DNA of 64,000 bases, from the NCBI GenBank assembly GCA_947503265.1, contig CANNDC010000013.1, forward strand, positions 1 through 64,000, read 5' to 3'. The stretch comes from an uncultured Alteromonadaceae bacterium. Its GTDB lineage: Bacteria; Pseudomonadota; Gammaproteobacteria; Enterobacterales; Alteromonadaceae. Every line of letters begins with the position of its first letter. The first letter of the stretch is position 1. Below are positions 26,519-35,362 of the stretch, piece after piece. The position numbers and the translations under genes are program-made. The notes beneath the pieces were generated by a model. It saw only the letters and a list, made by a program, of their open reading frames with translations, was not told the origin of the DNA and ran no database searches.

Positions 26519-27196
26519 ATGCGAATTTTAATAGTAGAAGATGACAGTAGACTGCTCACCCAACTTGACCAATTGCTGCAACAAAATGGTTACAGTGTAG
26601 ATTTGGCAGATGATGGCGCAAAAGCCTCGTTTTTATTGTCTGAACACCCTTATGATTTAGCTATTATAGATATCGGTCTTCCGGTTATGGATGGGTTTGA
26701 GGTTATTCAAACGGCTCGCAAAAACAATGTAACCTGCCCTATTTTAATTCTAACGGCCAGAGATCGTTGGCAGGAAAAAGTTGAAGGATTGGATGCTGGT
26801 GCAGATGACTACCTGACTAAACCATTTCACAATGAAGAATTGCTTGCCCGTACTAAGGCACTGATCAGACGATCAGCAGGTCAAGCCAACCCCACTATTG
26901 AACGCGGCCCCATTTCGTTAGATACCCTTTCAGAAGAAGTCAAAGTTGATGGCAATTCACTTGAGTTAACTGCTTATGAATACAAGGTGTTAGAGTACCT
27001 TTTGTTAAATCCGCAAAAAATAGTCTCTAAAACGGAATTGACTGAACATATCTATGATCAAGACTTCGATCTAGACAGCAATGTTATTGAAGTCTTCGTC
27101 GGCAGACTTCGTAAAAAGCTAGACCCACAAGGACAATACAAGCCTATAGAGACCCTCAGAGGACGTGGATACCGAATTAACAAGGATCTCTCCTAG
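26519..27196 (+). CDS. OmpR/PhoP-type response regulator
   Basis: A 225-residue two-component regulator. The receiver domain has acidic residues at EDD (7-9), phospho-acceptor Asp51 (in AIIDIGLP), Thr in LTARD and Lys in LTKPF. The C-terminal winged helix includes LTAYEYKVLEYLL and SNVIEVFVGRLRKKLD, ending GRGYRI. It is coupled to the sensor kinase gene 5 bp downstream. Target genes are unknown; the upstream palindrome or the PepSY gene are candidates. Confidence 0.95.
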   Translation: MRILIVEDDSRLLTQLDQLLQQNGYSVDLADDGAKASFLLSEHPYDLAIIDIGLPVMDGFEVIQTARKNNVTCPILILTARDRWQEKVEGLDAGADDYLTKPFHNEELLARTKALIRRSAGQANPTIERGPISLDTLSEEVKVDGNSLELTAYEYKVLEYLLLNPQKIVSKTELTEHIYDQDFDLDSNVIEVFVGRLRKKLDPQGQYKPIETLRGRGYRINKDLS

Positions 27197-27201
27197 CATT
27201 C

Positions 27202-28536
27202 ATGATTAGACTGTCACTCAGGTTAAGGAGCTTTGCGGCGGCAGTATTGGCCTTGTTGTTTTTTATCCCATTAACCGCGATTACGCTTGAAAAAGCCTTC
27301 ACTAACAGTCTAACCCAGTCCATGCTCGAGCAATTGCGTGTGCAAAATCTGACTTTAATTTCAGAGTTCGATATGCGCAACGGCAAGCATGACATGCCAA
27401 ATCAACTGTTTAATGACCGTCTGAACATTCCAGGTTCTGGTCTCTATGCGTTTATTAAAGTGAACGACCAACTAGTTTGGCAATCGCTATCAACCTTGAA
27501 TTGGTTACAACAACCCGATCTGCAAGCTCCACAAATTGGTGAAGAGATATTCATTCCAGAATTTATGTTGTTATCAGATTACTTCCTTTTCGCCTACACC
27601 GCTGAATTCGATGATTCCGACCAATTTGTTCCTGTCAGTTTCTTTGTGATCCAAGACAAGCGTGTGTTCAACCAGGAACGTGAAGCCTTCGCGACTACCC
27701 TCTGGTATTGGCTCGGATTAGTTGCCTTGTTGCTGTTGGTTTTATTACTGCTAAGTTTGAACACAGCTCTCAAGCCTATCACTAAGCTCATTGAACAAAT
27801 AAAACAGGCAGAAGCAGGTGAAATTGAACGTATATCTCAACCCTATCCTCCAGAGTTGGAGAAACTCAAAAATAGTATTAACCATTTACTAGATACAGAA
27901 CAACAACAACGAAGCCGCTACAAGAATAGTTTAAGTGACTTGGCGCATAGCTTAAAAACACCTCTGGCTGTGCTTTCCGGGGTCAAATCGTTGCCAACGA
28001 CAGCAAACGAGCCATTGCAACAAATCGACAATATCATTCAGCGTCAATTGAAACGAGCTGTAGCAGGAGCTGGCTCAGGGTGGGAACAAGCCGAACCAGT
28101 ATCACCTGTGGCAGAAAAGCTCGTCAACGCCATGAAAAAGGTGCATTCAGAAAAGCAACTGCAATATTCAGTCAATGTTGGCGACGATTGCCTATTTAAA
28201 GGCGATAAAACCGATTTGATGGAAATTCTCGGCAATTTGCTAGATAACGCATGCAAGGCAGCTAACTCTCGTGTGGCCATTCAAGCTAGTCTCACGGAGA
28301 CAACACTCTCTTTATCTGTTGAAGATGATGGACCGGGTATAGCGTCTGAATTTAGAGAGGAATTGTTGCATAGAGGAAAGCGTCTCGACAGCTATCAAGA
28401 AGGTCAAGGTATCGGTATGGCAGTTGTGTCTGACCTTGTGTCTGCTTACCAAGGCCAATTGCATATTTCTGACTCTAACTTGGGCGGAGCAAAAATCGAA
28501 ATCAACTTTCCGGTTCAGTTTCCTTCAGCTCACTAG
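27202..28536 (+). CDS. Sensor histidine kinase, PhoQ-like
   Basis: A 444-residue membrane kinase. Two transmembrane helices (about 11-28 and 168-187) bracket a ~140-residue periplasmic sensor domain. A HAMP-like linker follows, then the phospho-acceptor His249 in LSDLAHSLKTPLAVL, an N-box LGNLLDNACKAA, and the G boxes DDGPGI and GQGIGMAVV. The long Leu-rich second helix and SLKTPLAVL resemble the PhoQ branch. The last 35 bp overlap the end of the convergent AI-2E family gene. Confidence 0.93.
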   Translation: MIRLSLRLRSFAAAVLALLFFIPLTAITLEKAFTNSLTQSMLEQLRVQNLTLISEFDMRNGKHDMPNQLFNDRLNIPGSGLYAFIKVNDQLVWQSLSTLNWLQQPDLQAPQIGEEIFIPEFMLLSDYFLFAYTAEFDDSDQFVPVSFFVIQDKRVFNQEREAFATTLWYWLGLVALLLLVLLLLSLNTALKPITKLIEQIKQAEAGEIERISQPYPPELEKLKNSINHLLDTEQQQRSRYKNSLSDLAHSLKTPLAVLSGVKSLPTTANEPLQQIDNIIQRQLKRAVAGAGSGWEQAEPVSPVAEKLVNAMKKVHSEKQLQYSVNVGDDCLFKGDKTDLMEILGNLLDNACKAANSRVAIQASLTETTLSLSVEDDGPGIASEFREELLHRGKRLDSYQEGQGIGMAVVSDLVSAYQGQLHISDSNLGGAKIEINFPVQFPSAH

Positions 28537-29575
28537 CTTCGTCGTTAACCGCATCCTCACTGTCTAATAAAAGTGCTATCCATTTGGTGTCAGGGTTAGA
28601 CTCCAGGGCAATTTTCACAATCATGGTCAAGGGCACTGAAAGCAACATTCCCACCGTGCCAAGTAGCCAACCCCAAAAGATCAATGAAAGAAACACTACT
28701 AAGGTAGAAAGCCCCAATCCACGCCCCATAAATTTCGGTTCAACCACGTTACCCATAATGGTATTGCTGGCAATATAACCTAAAGCGGCTAAGCCAGCGG
28801 TAGCAGGACCTAACTGCACAAATGCGAGGAGCACCGCAGGTATTGCAGCAATGATTGAACCAATATTAGGTATGTAATTCAGCAAAAATGCCAGCACTGC
28901 CCACAACATAAAGTGGTCGACACCCAAAACAAATAACCACAATCCAATAATGCCGCCAGTAGCAATACTTACTAAGGTTTTAATGACTAAATAATTTTTT
29001 ACCGACGTTAAAAACTTATCGATTTGTTGAATCCGCATAGAGGGATCGTCTAATGCAATATGCACTTTCTTTGGAACAGATTCGGCTTCAAACAGCATAA
29101 ATACTACGGTCAATAATATCAGTAGGAAGTTGGTAAGAACCCCACCAAGGCTTGATAACAAGTTGGTTGCCATATTCATGGCGATGCCAGGATCCAAATA
29201 AGAAAGAAAAAGTGAGCTATTGAGTTGTATGTCGAACAGTGCTTCTAGCTGATTGGAAATCCACAAGGTTTCACTATTCAATTGCTCTTTATAGATAGGC
29301 ATATTTTGACGAAACTCGGTCATTGAATTGCCAACTAATCCCGCCAGCATAAATCCAAAAATCACTATTAAGAGTATTACTGATATGACTGATAACCAAC
29401 GTGGTATTTTAAATTTGCTTGACCAGACAATGACTGGATTGCATGCCATGGCAATAAAAACAGATAAGAGGAAAGGCACGACAATGGTGGTAGCCGCTTT
29501 AATTCCGGCAAGCACAACCACTAATGATGCCATTACCAGCAAGGCTTTGACGGCTTTTGGTGACTTAATTTCCAT
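28502..29575 (-). CDS. AI-2E family transporter (PerM/YdiK type)
   Basis: A 357-residue inner-membrane protein with about eight hydrophobic helices. It carries VVPFLLSVFIAMACNPVI near the start, the conserved FLLNYIPNIGSIIAAIPAV, and the GLGLSTLVVFLSLIFWGWLLG segment typical of PF01594. Members export AI-2 or other small compounds or act as sodium/proton antiporters; the substrate here cannot be told. Convergent with, and overlapping, the sensor kinase 3' end by 35 bp. Confidence 0.93.
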   Translation of the reverse strand: MEIKSPKAVKALLVMASLVVVLAGIKAATTIVVPFLLSVFIAMACNPVIVWSSKFKIPRWLSVISVILLIVIFGFMLAGLVGNSMTEFRQNMPIYKEQLNSETLWISNQLEALFDIQLNSSLFLSYLDPGIAMNMATNLLSSLGGVLTNFLLILLTVVFMLFEAESVPKKVHIALDDPSMRIQQIDKFLTSVKNYLVIKTLVSIATGGIIGLWLFVLGVDHFMLWAVLAFLLNYIPNIGSIIAAIPAVLLAFVQLGPATAGLAALGYIASNTIMGNVVEPKFMGRGLGLSTLVVFLSLIFWGWLLGTVGMLLSVPLTMIVKIALESNPDTKWIALLLDSEDAVNDEASELKETEPES

Positions 29576-29741
29576 ATATACTCTGATGTAGTGAACAAAT
29601 AACTAGATAATCACCACAAACTATCAGATATAGTGAGTATTGGAAACACACCAGATACAAACTTTAAAATTGACCCAATTCGCAATCGAATTAAGGTAAA
29701 TTTTTAAACTAATATTTAACAGGTATAGGAACCTCAATTTA

Positions 29742-30107
29742 ATGAATTTGAACCCCGCTACAATTCGTATTAAAAATCTTCGTTTACGCACCTACATAGG
29801 GATAAATGAAGATGAAATTCTTAATCAGCAAGACGTAGTTATCAATGTAAAGATTCACTACGACGCTGAGAAAGCGACAGATTCGGATCAAATGGATGAT
29901 GCACTTAACTATAAAACCATTACCAAGCGCATCATCAAACTGGTTGAGGATAATCGCTTTTCGTTGCTTGAAAAGCTGACTTACGACGTCCTTGAGATAG
30001 CGGCTGAACATCCTTGGGTTTCTTATGCGGAAGCGGAAGTGGATAAACCTCATGCCCTTAGATTCTCAGATTCTGTTTCTCTTTGTTTGTCGTGTAACAA
30101 AGGCTAG
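29742..30107 (+). CDS. folX: Dihydroneopterin triphosphate 2'-epimerase FolX
   Basis: A 121-residue homologue of FolB. The strings [43 protein letters not shown] and [17 protein letters not shown] match E. coli FolX more closely than FolB. It epimerises dihydroneopterin triphosphate to the monapterin isomer, needed for tetrahydromonapterin. It is followed after 6 bp by yfcH, the same pair as in E. coli. Confidence 0.95.
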   Translation: MNLNPATIRIKNLRLRTYIGINEDEILNQQDVVINVKIHYDAEKATDSDQMDDALNYKTITKRIIKLVEDNRFSLLEKLTYDVLEIAAEHPWVSYAEAEVDKPHALRFSDSVSLCLSCNKG

Positions 30108-30113
30108 CAATTT

Positions 30114-31010
30114 ATGAATTTTCTCATTACCGGTGGTAGCGGTTTAATTGGATCTCGGTTAGTAGCCAAATTAATTGCAGAACACCAAGTATCTGTTCTC
30201 ACTCGCAATGTCGCTGGTACTGAGAAGATGTTAGGAACTGAACCTAATTACATTTCTGACCTAGACCAATTAACTGATCTCAACGCCTTTGATGTTGTTA
30301 TCAATTTAGCTGGCGAACCTATCGTGAGTAAGAGGTGGACTGATAAACAGAAATCTATTATCGAAAAAAGTCGTTGGGGCACAACTAGTAAGCTTGCTGA
30401 GTTATTCACAAAAAGCACATCTCTACCCTCGCTATTGATCAGTGGCTCTGCCATCGGTTTTTATGGTCGTCAGGATGAAACCGAGATAAATGAAACATTC
30501 GATAATCCCAGCGATGAATATAGCCATATGTTGTGTAAAATTTGGGAAAAACTTGCTTTGGATATCGCGACTGAGAAAACCCGCGTGTGCATCTTACGCA
30601 CAGGAATAGTTTTAGCGAAAGGAGAAGGTGCATTAAAGAAAATGCTCTTACCTTTTAAACTCGGACTGGGTGGGCCAATTGGTTCAGGTGATCATTTCAT
30701 GTCATGGATCCACATTGAAGACATGGTCAATGGCATATTGCACCTAATAAACAATGCGGATTGCCAAGGTGTCTATAACTTCACGGCTCCTGAGCCGGTT
30801 ACTAATGCTCATTTTTCTGAAAGTTTAGCGAAATCATTACATCGTCCTTGCCTATTTACCACACCAAAGTTTGTTTTAAAATTCGCCATGGGAGAAATGG
30901 CAGATTTACTTATCCACGGCCAACGGGTAGTGCCGATGAAGCTAGAACAAAGCAAATTTTCGTTTAAATTTCCCACCATTGACGAAGCATTTGAAAATTT
31001 GTTTGGTTAA
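30114..31010 (+). CDS. yfcH: TIGR01777 family epimerase-like protein YfcH
   Basis: A 298-residue NAD-binding protein of the extended SDR type. It shows the N-terminal ITGGSGLIGSRLV Rossmann motif, VINLAGEPI, SGSAIGFYG with the active-site region, LRTGIVLAKGEGAL and the C-terminal DUF1731-like region (VVPMKLEQSKFSFKFPTIDEA). The biochemical activity of YfcH is not established. Likely co-transcribed with folX. Confidence 0.94.
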   Translation: MNFLITGGSGLIGSRLVAKLIAEHQVSVLTRNVAGTEKMLGTEPNYISDLDQLTDLNAFDVVINLAGEPIVSKRWTDKQKSIIEKSRWGTTSKLAELFTKSTSLPSLLISGSAIGFYGRQDETEINETFDNPSDEYSHMLCKIWEKLALDIATEKTRVCILRTGIVLAKGEGALKKMLLPFKLGLGGPIGSGDHFMSWIHIEDMVNGILHLINNADCQGVYNFTAPEPVTNAHFSESLAKSLHRPCLFTTPKFVLKFAMGEMADLLIHGQRVVPMKLEQSKFSFKFPTIDEAFENLFG

Positions 31011-31019
31011 CAAAGCGGA

Positions 31020-31379
31020 TTAAATACAATCGCACTCGTAGGTTTTGAGACATTTATAATAGTATTTATCATCAGCTTGATTGATAAAGCACGTATTACC
31101 CACTGAAGCCGTCGAAGCTCCACCAGATTTACCTATGCAGCCGAGTTTGGTAGTGCAATGTGCGTCGCAAGAAGCGGGTTTACTGGTGTAAGAAGAGCAA
31201 TTTGTACTAGCTAAACGGTCGACTTCACAAGCAGCGTGAGTTGCATAACCGTTGCCGCTGTTACCGACGGTCGAGATTGCATTGAGCTTTTTGGTGTCCG
31301 GACATACGCAGGAAGTTAACAGCATCACAGTTGTGAATAACATCATCAGATTCGGAATATTTGAGTGCTTAATTTGCAT
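31020..31379 (-). CDS. Small cysteine-rich lipoprotein
   Basis: A 119-residue protein with a lipoprotein signal (MMLFTTVMLLTSC lipobox, Cys24). The mature part has ten further cysteines in ~95 residues, ending ECDCI, which suggests a disulfide-stabilised fold exposed outside the cytoplasm. No family recognised. It is convergent with yfcH (9-bp gap) and lies downstream of the 1208-residue exported protein gene on the same strand, with 133 bp between. Confidence 0.7.
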   Translation of the reverse strand: MQIKHSNIPNLMMLFTTVMLLTSCVCPDTKKLNAISTVGNSGNGYATHAACEVDRLASTNCSSYTSKPASCDAHCTTKLGCIGKSGGASTASVGNTCFINQADDKYYYKCLKTYECDCI

Positions 31380-31487
31380 TTTAAGCGTCCTTTTCTGTGG
31401 TTATTACACTAAAAGTGTAGTTTTAAACGGCAAAAAAGTACAAGTTATTGACTCACTAACACCTGAAGATTTGTTTAATCATAAGCA

Positions 31488-31507
31488 CTAGGGGCTGTTG
31501 ACCTTAA
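31488..31507. repeat. Degenerate copy of a hairpin repeat
   Basis: CTAGGGGC-TGTT-GACCTTAA resembles the perfect hairpin at 35326-35347 (same TGTTGACC core) but has mismatches in the stem. It lies just beyond the 3' end of the 1208-residue protein gene, and the perfect copy lies beyond that gene's 5' end. Confidence 0.45.
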
Positions 31508-31512
31508 TATAT

Positions 31513-34500
31513 TTACTTTGCTTCTTTTACTTGCATTGATTTTATATTGGTTAGAAATTTCATTTGATTCTTCCTGTTGCTTGCTTCTGCGGTTTTAATC
31601 TCCATTTCCAATTCTAAAATTGCGTTGGAATTCTTTTGGCTAGACGAGTACGGAGGATCATAAGGTATTTCTATTTTGTCAAACGCCATCTCAAGATGCA
31701 GGTTAGTATCGGAATATGCTTTAGCTGAGGGTAACAAGCTTGCGGAAGAGTTACTTTTTCTCATAAATGCGCTTTGCCCACCACATTTTTCTGGTAAATC
31801 AAGTCGCTCCACGTGCATATGAGAAGCTATCTCGATTTCACCTAATACTTTACAATTCATTGGTTCAGGCGCGGCTATGTGATTGTCACAACGATAAGAC
31901 TTCATGCTTGATTTGGTATTGCGAATGTCATTTCTGTGTGGCTTGCAGTTGTCCAAACTATTATTTTTGGTTTTGGACTTGTTGAGATTAACTTGACCAC
32001 CACTCAAAGCTGCTTGCAATTGCGTTTGCACCTCTGTGGTTACTGATTGTGCGCATTGTTGATAACTAGTCATCTCTGCCATCGTTTTCGGGGTAGCGCC
32101 ACAACGCTCTGCTATACAAGACATCGCGGCATGTTGCAGTTGAGTTAGCTCCAAGTTATTGAAATTACAACTGCTGTTTTCATTAATTGATTCAGAATCG
32201 CTATTCGTATTTTGCGTATTAGCTGCTTCGTTGGCTTGCTTACAGCCCTCTTTTTCAGCATCAGACAATCTAACTTCTGCGCTTGCTAAGTTAGCTCTCA
32301 ATTGTTCGCACCGGTTAAATTGACTCAGGGCTTGTCTCTCAGCGGTTTCACATTGCCTCACTTTGCTATCGGCGATAATTTGCGCTGAGCCGCTGTTACG
32401 CAAGGGGCTTTTGGGCGTCATCCTTAACTTTGCACATTGGGTTGTAGTAACAGTATTGTTAGCGTATCTCATGGGCATAAGTATTTTTATATTGTTTGGC
32501 AAACTAGTGGCTCGGACAGTTAACCACGTCTTAAAATCAGGCAAGGCCCGCTGTAAATCTTGCCAGGTAGGTGTTCTTGCTTGTTGATTGAAAAAACGTC
32601 CACCTACAGGTTCATCCGTCGAATTTTCGTAAATCCATCGAGAACTAAACATAGCCTCTAAAAACCGCTTATCTAAAGAGTTGGGGTAGTACTTGGCAAA
32701 CATAAAATCATATAGCGCTTTATTTGCCTGACCATCACTAAATAACGTCACTGGTGACTGCCAGCTAAAATCGGGTTCTTTGTCAGTCAATAATTTAGAA
32801 CCATCTACCGGTTCATTTAAGTCTTCAGCAGAAGCTCGCCAAATCACCTCGCCATTGGGTGCTACTATGAATGCGTTTTTTACCGAAGCAAAAATAGTTT
32901 GGGCCTCAGCTTTTATAGGCTGCGCCTTGTTTCTACTTTTGTATTCAAATTTGGAAACTTCCATGTCAATATTTTGAAGTTCAACCACCAATCTCCATCC
33001 CGAATGTTCTCTGCTTCGCGAATTCAACAGCTTGGCACTTTGCTGTGCATCCATTTGCACTTTAGGAATTGCCAATTCACGGTCAAGAGCAAACGAAGCT
33101 GAAGGCCATTGGGCTTGAAGAAACGTTTGATAGCGTATAGCACAATCTTCCGACTGGGTTTTGTTGTTTCGTTTGCACTGCGGCAATTTGGGATCGGGAA
33201 TCAGCGAACCCAATTGAGCGGTGGAAGTGGTAAATGGATATATGGCTTTAGATTTCGCCTTAGCACTCACCAAAGGAGCTAGTTGGCTAGATATTTTGTG
33301 GCTCTCATCATCATCAAACATTATGTTGGGACGAAGTCGAAATGGCCATCGCCGTGAAAAATCTAGTTGTTTGGTTTGAGGGTCATAGCTTATATCAGAC
33401 AATCCATAAACCAACGTCATATTCTTAGTTTGATATCGATTGGCAAATTCATTGAGAAACTTTTTGAGTATTGATTTGTCTTGTTCATTGGCAGGTAAAT
33501 GAGCCAGATTGGGATCACTCGAAAAGTGGCCTTTAGGAAAAATAGTGGCAATATTTAGTCCCCAATTAACTGCATCAAATGAGTCTGGCCAAGATTTATT
33601 GGGATCACTCTCGGCCATCATAAAATCAAACAGAGTTTGTTTCTTATTCGCATCTATTTGCTGCCAATTTACATGGGCTAGTTTAGCGCGATCTTGTAAT
33701 GCGCGACGGGTATTTTCAATTTGTTGCTGTTGAGCCTGGGTTTTTCCCTCATGAAGTGGCTTTTTCAATTGCGCTAATGCTGATTGGTGTTTAGCCCACA
33801 AACGACGTTCATTTTGCGCCACGCTGTTGGCTATAGTTTGCAAACTCTCTTCGCTAATTGGGCCGTGTTGCAATCTAAGCAGTGCATACGCTCTTGCATC
33901 AAATACCCTAGCCTCTTGAGACCAAGGCCGCTCTTTATCCTCTGCTGCTTTAACTGGGCTTTCTATTACCGCATCATTAATAGGTATTTCTACAACTTTA
34001 TTTTCTAACCCAGAATCTTGATAGAGAGACACCTTATTTTCAGCAAAGTGATAAGAAACCTTTGAAGCAGATGAAACAGGTTTCCACGCATCTTGAAGTG
34101 TGCGAGGTAAAAAGCGAATTTTGGTTACAGCAAAGAAGATACGTTGCTTATTTAATTGCCCTATTTCACGCGCTTTACTCGGTTCAACAGGCAAAGCAAC
34201 CTTGATTGAGTTTGCATTTGCAAATGCGCGGCCTTGTTCAAAATCTAACTTGGCCTGATAACTTGGTGATATTGAAAAAACGCGAGATTGAATTGCGTTT
34301 TTAACGTGCTTCTTTCCGGGTTGTTGTACCACTGGAAATTGACGGTTAGTAAAACCCACAGTAGGACTTAAATCAAAAAGATATTGTTGTTTGTTGAAAT
34401 CATATTCGCTAAGCCTAATGGTTTGTACCAACCAAGCTTCTTTTGGAAAAACAGCCTTCTGCCAGAACCGTTCAAAATCCCCTTGATAGTTCTTCATCAA

Positions 34501-35139
34501 TTGAGCGAAAAAATCACGTCGTTGAAATTCATCTAGACGTTTTACCCGCCCGTTCGGTTCTTTTAAGGTAATTTGCTCAAGATTGGTTGCACCGCAGGCG
34601 TTATTTTCATCGCTACTTTGGCAAAATAGCTTGCTATGCACATTGGCTTTTAAGGCCAATGCTAGATGTCGAATATTGGCTTTCCAAGGAGCGAGTTGCG
34701 AATTGTGCTGTATCAATACCCCTGAACACTGTTCTTTTCTCGCTTCATAGGAATCCAGCGCTGTAAAGCAATCTTGATTTGCTCGCATGTAATCCAATAT
34801 CGCAAGAAGCCCTAGCGAATAGTTGTGCAGTTCGAGAGAATCGCCAAGCTGTTTAGCAAGCTCAGGTTTATTTTTTAAATCCTGAGACAAATTGTAGTTT
34901 TGCGTTTGTAAAATTGGCAAACCCTTGCTGTCAGGAATGCCCAATCGTGCTAGGCCTTGCCAAGTGTGTAAACTGATATCTCTAAAATTTTCTGGGCTTT
35001 CTACTAGTTTTTGGTGATCGCTAGAAGCAAACGCCAATTCCATGCAAAGTCCACAAATTATTAAGATTTTGAAAATCAAGCGAAACGTTTCAGCCATATT
35101 GAGTGGTACAGGGGATTTTAAATGTTGAATCCGTTTCAT
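31513..35139 (-). CDS. Large exported protein of unknown function
   Basis: A 1208-residue protein with an N-terminal signal sequence (LIFKILIICGLCMELAFA, cleavage near residue 39). I recognise no domain. Long stretches look alpha-helical and rich in Gln and Lys (around 440-520). One region (about 520-640) contains FDAVNWGLNIATIFPKG. The C-terminal third (about 930-1130) is cysteine-rich with a Gln/Asn-rich segment and a helical part around LRANLASAEVRLSDAEK. The residue range 230-330 has repeated short hydrophilic turns. It is flanked by related inverted repeats and a terminator hairpin, so it seems to be an independent unit. It is neighboured by a cysteine-rich lipoprotein gene, possibly a partner. 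Confidence 0.75.
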   Translation of the reverse strand: MKRIQHLKSPVPLNMAETFRLIFKILIICGLCMELAFASSDHQKLVESPENFRDISLHTWQGLARLGIPDSKGLPILQTQNYNLSQDLKNKPELAKQLGDSLELHNYSLGLLAILDYMRANQDCFTALDSYEARKEQCSGVLIQHNSQLAPWKANIRHLALALKANVHSKLFCQSSDENNACGATNLEQITLKEPNGRVKRLDEFQRRDFFAQLMKNYQGDFERFWQKAVFPKEAWLVQTIRLSEYDFNKQQYLFDLSPTVGFTNRQFPVVQQPGKKHVKNAIQSRVFSISPSYQAKLDFEQGRAFANANSIKVALPVEPSKAREIGQLNKQRIFFAVTKIRFLPRTLQDAWKPVSSASKVSYHFAENKVSLYQDSGLENKVVEIPINDAVIESPVKAAEDKERPWSQEARVFDARAYALLRLQHGPISEESLQTIANSVAQNERRLWAKHQSALAQLKKPLHEGKTQAQQQQIENTRRALQDRAKLAHVNWQQIDANKKQTLFDFMMAESDPNKSWPDSFDAVNWGLNIATIFPKGHFSSDPNLAHLPANEQDKSILKKFLNEFANRYQTKNMTLVYGLSDISYDPQTKQLDFSRRWPFRLRPNIMFDDDESHKISSQLAPLVSAKAKSKAIYPFTTSTAQLGSLIPDPKLPQCKRNNKTQSEDCAIRYQTFLQAQWPSASFALDRELAIPKVQMDAQQSAKLLNSRSREHSGWRLVVELQNIDMEVSKFEYKSRNKAQPIKAEAQTIFASVKNAFIVAPNGEVIWRASAEDLNEPVDGSKLLTDKEPDFSWQSPVTLFSDGQANKALYDFMFAKYYPNSLDKRFLEAMFSSRWIYENSTDEPVGGRFFNQQARTPTWQDLQRALPDFKTWLTVRATSLPNNIKILMPMRYANNTVTTTQCAKLRMTPKSPLRNSGSAQIIADSKVRQCETAERQALSQFNRCEQLRANLASAEVRLSDAEKEGCKQANEAANTQNTNSDSESINENSSCNFNNLELTQLQHAAMSCIAERCGATPKTMAEMTSYQQCAQSVTTEVQTQLQAALSGGQVNLNKSKTKNNSLDNCKPHRNDIRNTKSSMKSYRCDNHIAAPEPMNCKVLGEIEIASHMHVERLDLPEKCGGQSAFMRKSNSSASLLPSAKAYSDTNLHLEMAFDKIEIPYDPPYSSSQKNSNAILELEMEIKTAEASNRKNQMKFLTNIKSMQVKEAK

Positions 35140-35264
35140 CTAGATCCTTTTACACTTATTCAAGTTTCGTTGGAATTTTTAAACATTAAGAATAGACGTG
35201 TTTACCGAAATGCACCAGCACAGCAACAATAGAACGATTTGTGCCTATAGGATCGGCAAGAGGT

Positions 35265-35295
35265 AAAAAGCCATCTGATGTAAAACATCAAATGG
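35265..35295 (-). terminator. Rho-independent terminator of ybbP
   Basis: GCCAT-TGATGT at 35270-35281 pairs with ACATCA-ATGGC at 35284-35295 (one mismatch, short A-rich loop). On the minus strand the stem is followed by TTTTT (A5 at 35265-35269 on plus). It lies 68 bp beyond the ybbP stop and insulates the 1208-residue gene. Confidence 0.8.
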
Positions 35296-35325
35296 CCAAT
35301 TAATTCATTTGGATTTTGAGATAAA

Positions 35326-35347
35326 CCTAGGGTCTGTTGACCCTAGG
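35326..35347. repeat. Perfect hairpin repeat (CCTAGGGTC-TGTT-GACCCTAGG)
   Basis: CCTAGGGTC and GACCCTAGG form a 9-bp perfect stem around TGTT, 15 bp after the ybbP stop. No T run follows immediately. A degenerate relative sits at 31488-31507. It may be a dispersed intergenic repeat or a secondary terminator. Confidence 0.65.
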
Positions 35348-35362
35348 GGATTCGAAAAAAAT

